From an uncultured Oscillospiraceae bacterium (lineage in GTDB: Bacteria; Bacillota; Clostridia; Oscillospirales; Acutalibacteraceae): 7,882 nucleotides of DNA. The notes under the pieces were generated by a model. That model ran no database searches and was not told the origin of the DNA. It worked only from the letters and a program-made list of their open reading frames with translations. Shown piece after piece: positions 6,184 through 7,882 of the stretch (the stretch's first letter is position 1; every line of letters begins with the position of its first letter). Location: contig CATWUX010000105.1 of NCBI GenBank assembly GCA_958354085.1, positions 1 through 7,882 on the forward strand. The letters are read 5' to 3'. The position numbers and the translations under genes were made by a program.

Positions 6184-6681
6184 ATGCAGGAAGAGTTTTC
6201 TATTCGTTTTGCGACGGAACAGGATGTGCCGCTGATCCTTGAGCTGATCAAGGGGATCGCCGCATATGAAAAAATGCTGGATCAGGTGGTAGCCACCGAG
6301 GAGATCCTGCACGAATGGTTGTTTGAAAAACAAAAGGCCGAGGTGCTGCTGGGGGAGGTCAACGGCGAATCGGTGGGCTTTGCTCTGTTTTTTCATAATT
6401 TTTCGACTTTTCTGGGGCGGGGCGGTCTGTATCTGGAAGACATTTTTATCCGTCCGGATTTTCGCGGGCGCGGATACGGAAAGGCGTTTTTCCGCCGTTT
6501 GGCGTCCATCGCCGTTGAGCGCGGCTGCGGACGTATGGAGTGGGTATGTTTAAACTGGAACAAACCGAGCATTGCGTTTTATCGTTCTATGGGCGCTGTG
6601 CCGATGGATGAATGGACCATTTATCGCCTTACCAGCGATCAATTGGCCGATATTGCACAGGATCCGTGTATGAAGGAGTAG
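6184..6681 (+). CDS. GNAT N-acetyltransferase, spermidine/spermine (SSAT)-like
   Basis: This 165-residue enzyme should transfer acetyl from acetyl-CoA to a primary amine. The acetyl-CoA loop RGRGYG (94-99) follows LYLEDIFIRPDFR (82-94). The SSAT hallmarks are present: the N-terminal IRFATEQD, LIKGIAAYEKM (21-31), QVVATEE (34-40), and WNKPSIAFYRSMGA (125-138) with the usual catalytic-site tyrosine Y133. The family acetylates polyamines, thialysine or other small diamines. An AGGAGG lies 7 bases before ATG 6184, and only 19 bases separate it from the cytidylyltransferase stop, so it is the last gene of the operon. In this setting the substrate could be an amine imported by the transporter, by analogy with PhnO, a GNAT that acetylates aminoalkylphosphonates; that is inference. 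Confidence 0.87.
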   Translation: MQEEFSIRFATEQDVPLILELIKGIAAYEKMLDQVVATEEILHEWLFEKQKAEVLLGEVNGESVGFALFFHNFSTFLGRGGLYLEDIFIRPDFRGRGYGKAFFRRLASIAVERGCGRMEWVCLNWNKPSIAFYRSMGAVPMDEWTIYRLTSDQLADIAQDPCMKE

Positions 6682-6696
6682 AAAATCTCCAATGAT

Positions 6697-6778
6697 ATAG
6701 TAGAATAAAAATCGTCCGTGCTGTGTTTAAAATGGTGTTTGAATACCAGTAATGACGATTTTTATTCTGCTATTTTTT
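6697..6778 (+). terminator. long hairpin terminator closing the operon
   Basis: A 20-base arm (6697-6716) pairs with 6754-6773 along its full length with a single G-U pair, and a run of six T (6773-6778) follows. The 37-base loop contains its own hairpin: TGGTGT pairs with ATACCA around TTGA. The outer stem is AT-rich and much longer than a typical terminator. It starts 16 bases after the GNAT stop codon. Confidence 0.85.
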
Positions 6779-6839
6779 GCATAAAAACCGGGAGAAAAAC
6801 GGTATTTCAAGGCATGACCGCTTGCGGAAGAAAAAAGTG

Positions 6840-6869
6840 GTGGCATTTTTTGTGCATTTGTGTTATACT
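6840..6869 (+). promoter_or_regulatory. extended -10 promoter of the CapD-type gene
   Basis: TGTTATACT (6861-6869) contains the -10 box TATACT (5 of 6) preceded by the extended TGn element. A weak -35, GTGGCA (4 of 6), lies 18 bases upstream at 6840-6845. It predicts a leader of about 75 bases before ATG 6951. The rest of the 6779-6950 spacer shows only a small ACCG/CGGT hairpin near 6786 and no recognised riboswitch. Confidence 0.6.
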
Positions 6870-6950
6870 AGCAAAATAATGTAAAACCTGTTGCTTTGCC
6901 ATGAGAGCGAATTTTATGAAACGCCCTGAGAAAGGATAGGATTCATTAAG

Positions 6951-7882
6951 ATGAGTCGGTATTTTTCGCTGGATACGCTGCGTCAGCTGCGGTCACTTTT
7001 GCTGCTGGGGGATATTATCGGCCTGCTGCTGTGCTGCTCCTTGTCCTATTTTTTGGTGGATTCCACCGGCATATTGGACATGACCTTGGAGCAGGTACTG
7101 ATTACGATGGCGATTTATATTGTGTCGGTGCTGACATGCATGGTGCTGTTCGGCACCTACCGTAAGCTGTGGAAATACGCCAACATTCAGGATTTCTGGG
7201 TGTGCATCTTCGGCGTGACTGCCGGTGCGGCGGTGTCGTGGACGATTACGTTCTGGGCGCGGCTTCCGATTTCCAAAATCTATAATTTTTCCGTATTCGC
7301 GGCCAGCGTTGCTACCGTTATCGTGATACGCGTCGCCTATAAAATCGTGCGCAACGCGGTAAAAATGCGTACCGACAATACCAATCGGCAGCGTACGCTG
7401 ATTGTCGGCGCCGGCATGGCGTCCCGGATTATTCTGCTGGAGATGTCTGCGGATGTTTGCCAGTATTATCCCGTGTGCATCGTGGACGATGATCCCAAAA
7501 AGCAGTCGCGCGATATCAACAGCATTCCGGTCGTCGGCAAGGTGGAGGATATTCCGCAGATATGCCGCGCCAAAAACATTGAGACGATCTTGATCGCGAT
7601 TCCCTCCTGCACCGTGCAGGAGCGCAAGCGGATCTCGTCCATCTGTGCGAAAACGGGCTGTACCGTGAAGACACTGCCTTATCTGCATCAGATGATCGAC
7701 AAGGAAAGTTTGCTCAAACAGGCGGAAACCATTCGGGTGGAGGATTTGCTGGGGCGTGATCCGATCCAGTTCAATGTGGAGGAGCTGTCGGCTTTTATTC
7801 GGGGCAAGGTGTGCTTGGTGACCGGCGGCGGCGGTTCCATCGGTTCGGAATTGTGCCGCCAAATCGCCTCTTTTCATCCCGA
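6951..7882 (+). CDS. FlaA1/CapD-type membrane nucleotide-sugar 4,6-dehydratase (5' part)
   Basis: The frame stays open for 310 codons from ATG 6951 to the window edge, so the C-terminal half is missing. Residues 1-130 hold four hydrophobic segments (about 15-36, 47-68, 83-104, 110-128), the membrane anchor of this family. A first Rossmann-like domain follows, with TLIVGAGMASR (149-159) and VDDDP (178-182). The conserved linker RVEDLLGRDPIQF (262-274) leads into the short-chain dehydrogenase domain, whose NAD(P)-binding loop TGGGGSIGSE (291-300) is the last clear motif in view. Full-length relatives (WbpM, PglF, CapD; roughly 600-660 residues) convert UDP-GlcNAc to a 4-keto-6-deoxy sugar, often the first step to bacillosamine, QuiNAc or FucNAc in surface glycans. 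AAAGGATAGG (6931-6940) is the likely ribosome site, at slightly long spacing. It has its own promoter and is separated from the transporter operon by a terminator. The catalytic residues lie beyond the window, so dehydratase versus epimerase is not settled. Confidence 0.88.
   Translation, partial: MSRYFSLDTLRQLRSLLLLGDIIGLLLCCSLSYFLVDSTGILDMTLEQVLITMAIYIVSVLTCMVLFGTYRKLWKYANIQDFWVCIFGVTAGAAVSWTITFWARLPISKIYNFSVFAASVATVIVIRVAYKIVRNAVKMRTDNTNRQRTLIVGAGMASRIILLEMSADVCQYYPVCIVDDDPKKQSRDINSIPVVGKVEDIPQICRAKNIETILIAIPSCTVQERKRISSICAKTGCTVKTLPYLHQMIDKESLLKQAETIRVEDLLGRDPIQFNVEELSAFIRGKVCLVTGGGGSIGSELCRQIASFHP

Noticed and set aside
6993..7877. 294-codon open frame on the minus strand
   Set aside because: It is the shadow of the CapD-type gene on the + strand, which has clear Rossmann and SDR motifs but runs off the window end. 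The minus frame is His/Gln/Arg-rich and resembles no family.
1..7882. CRISPR arrays, tRNA or rRNA genes, insertion sequences, attachment sites
   Set aside because: I saw no regularly spaced repeats, no tRNA-like cloverleaf and no transposase or integrase motifs. The genes are closely packed and similar in base composition.

Overview
The window (7882 bp, moderate GC, every gene on the + strand) looks like a bacterial chromosome segment, most likely from a Firmicute. The substrate-binding protein has a lipoprotein signal, the ribosome sites are strong AGGAGG types, and the gene families are typical of gut Clostridia or Negativicutes. The genus cannot be fixed from this sequence.

Layout. (1) Bases 1-1570 hold the last few codons of an unidentified gene, a DEDDh 3'-5' exonuclease with a C-terminal cysteine cluster (59-961), and a short FUSC/aromatic-acid-exporter-type membrane protein (1021-1527), closed by a strong intrinsic terminator (1538-1569). 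(2) Bases 1580-6778 form one transcription unit with a promoter at its start and an unusually long hairpin terminator at its end. In order it encodes a substrate-binding lipoprotein, an ABC ATPase, a fused two-domain permease, a winged-HTH domain fused to a LicC-like cytidylyltransferase, and a GNAT acetyltransferase of the spermidine/spermine (SSAT) type. (3) After a spacer of about 170 bp with its own promoter comes the 5' part of a FlaA1/CapD-type membrane nucleotide-sugar dehydratase (6951 to the window end). Its 310 visible codons run off the edge.

How the genes may work together (inference). The importer belongs to the ferric-ion/2-aminoethylphosphonate (PhnSTU-like) class. Its binding protein lacks the adjacent tyrosine pair common in ferric-binding relatives, and it is co-transcribed with a LicC-type enzyme, a family that makes CDP-choline or CMP-phosphonate donors. 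The operon therefore reads best as uptake and CMP-activation of a small amine-bearing phospho- or phosphonate compound (2-aminoethylphosphonate, phosphocholine or phosphoethanolamine). The HTH domain would tie expression to the metabolite, and the GNAT enzyme may acetylate its amine. The next gene starts what is probably a surface-glycan locus, so the activated group could be destined for a surface polysaccharide.

Smaller signals include a perfect inverted repeat bracketing the operon promoter, a stable hairpin between the binding-protein and ATPase genes, and an ATPase-permease gap holding both a terminator-like hairpin and a 29-codon reading frame that overlaps the stop before it and the start after it.
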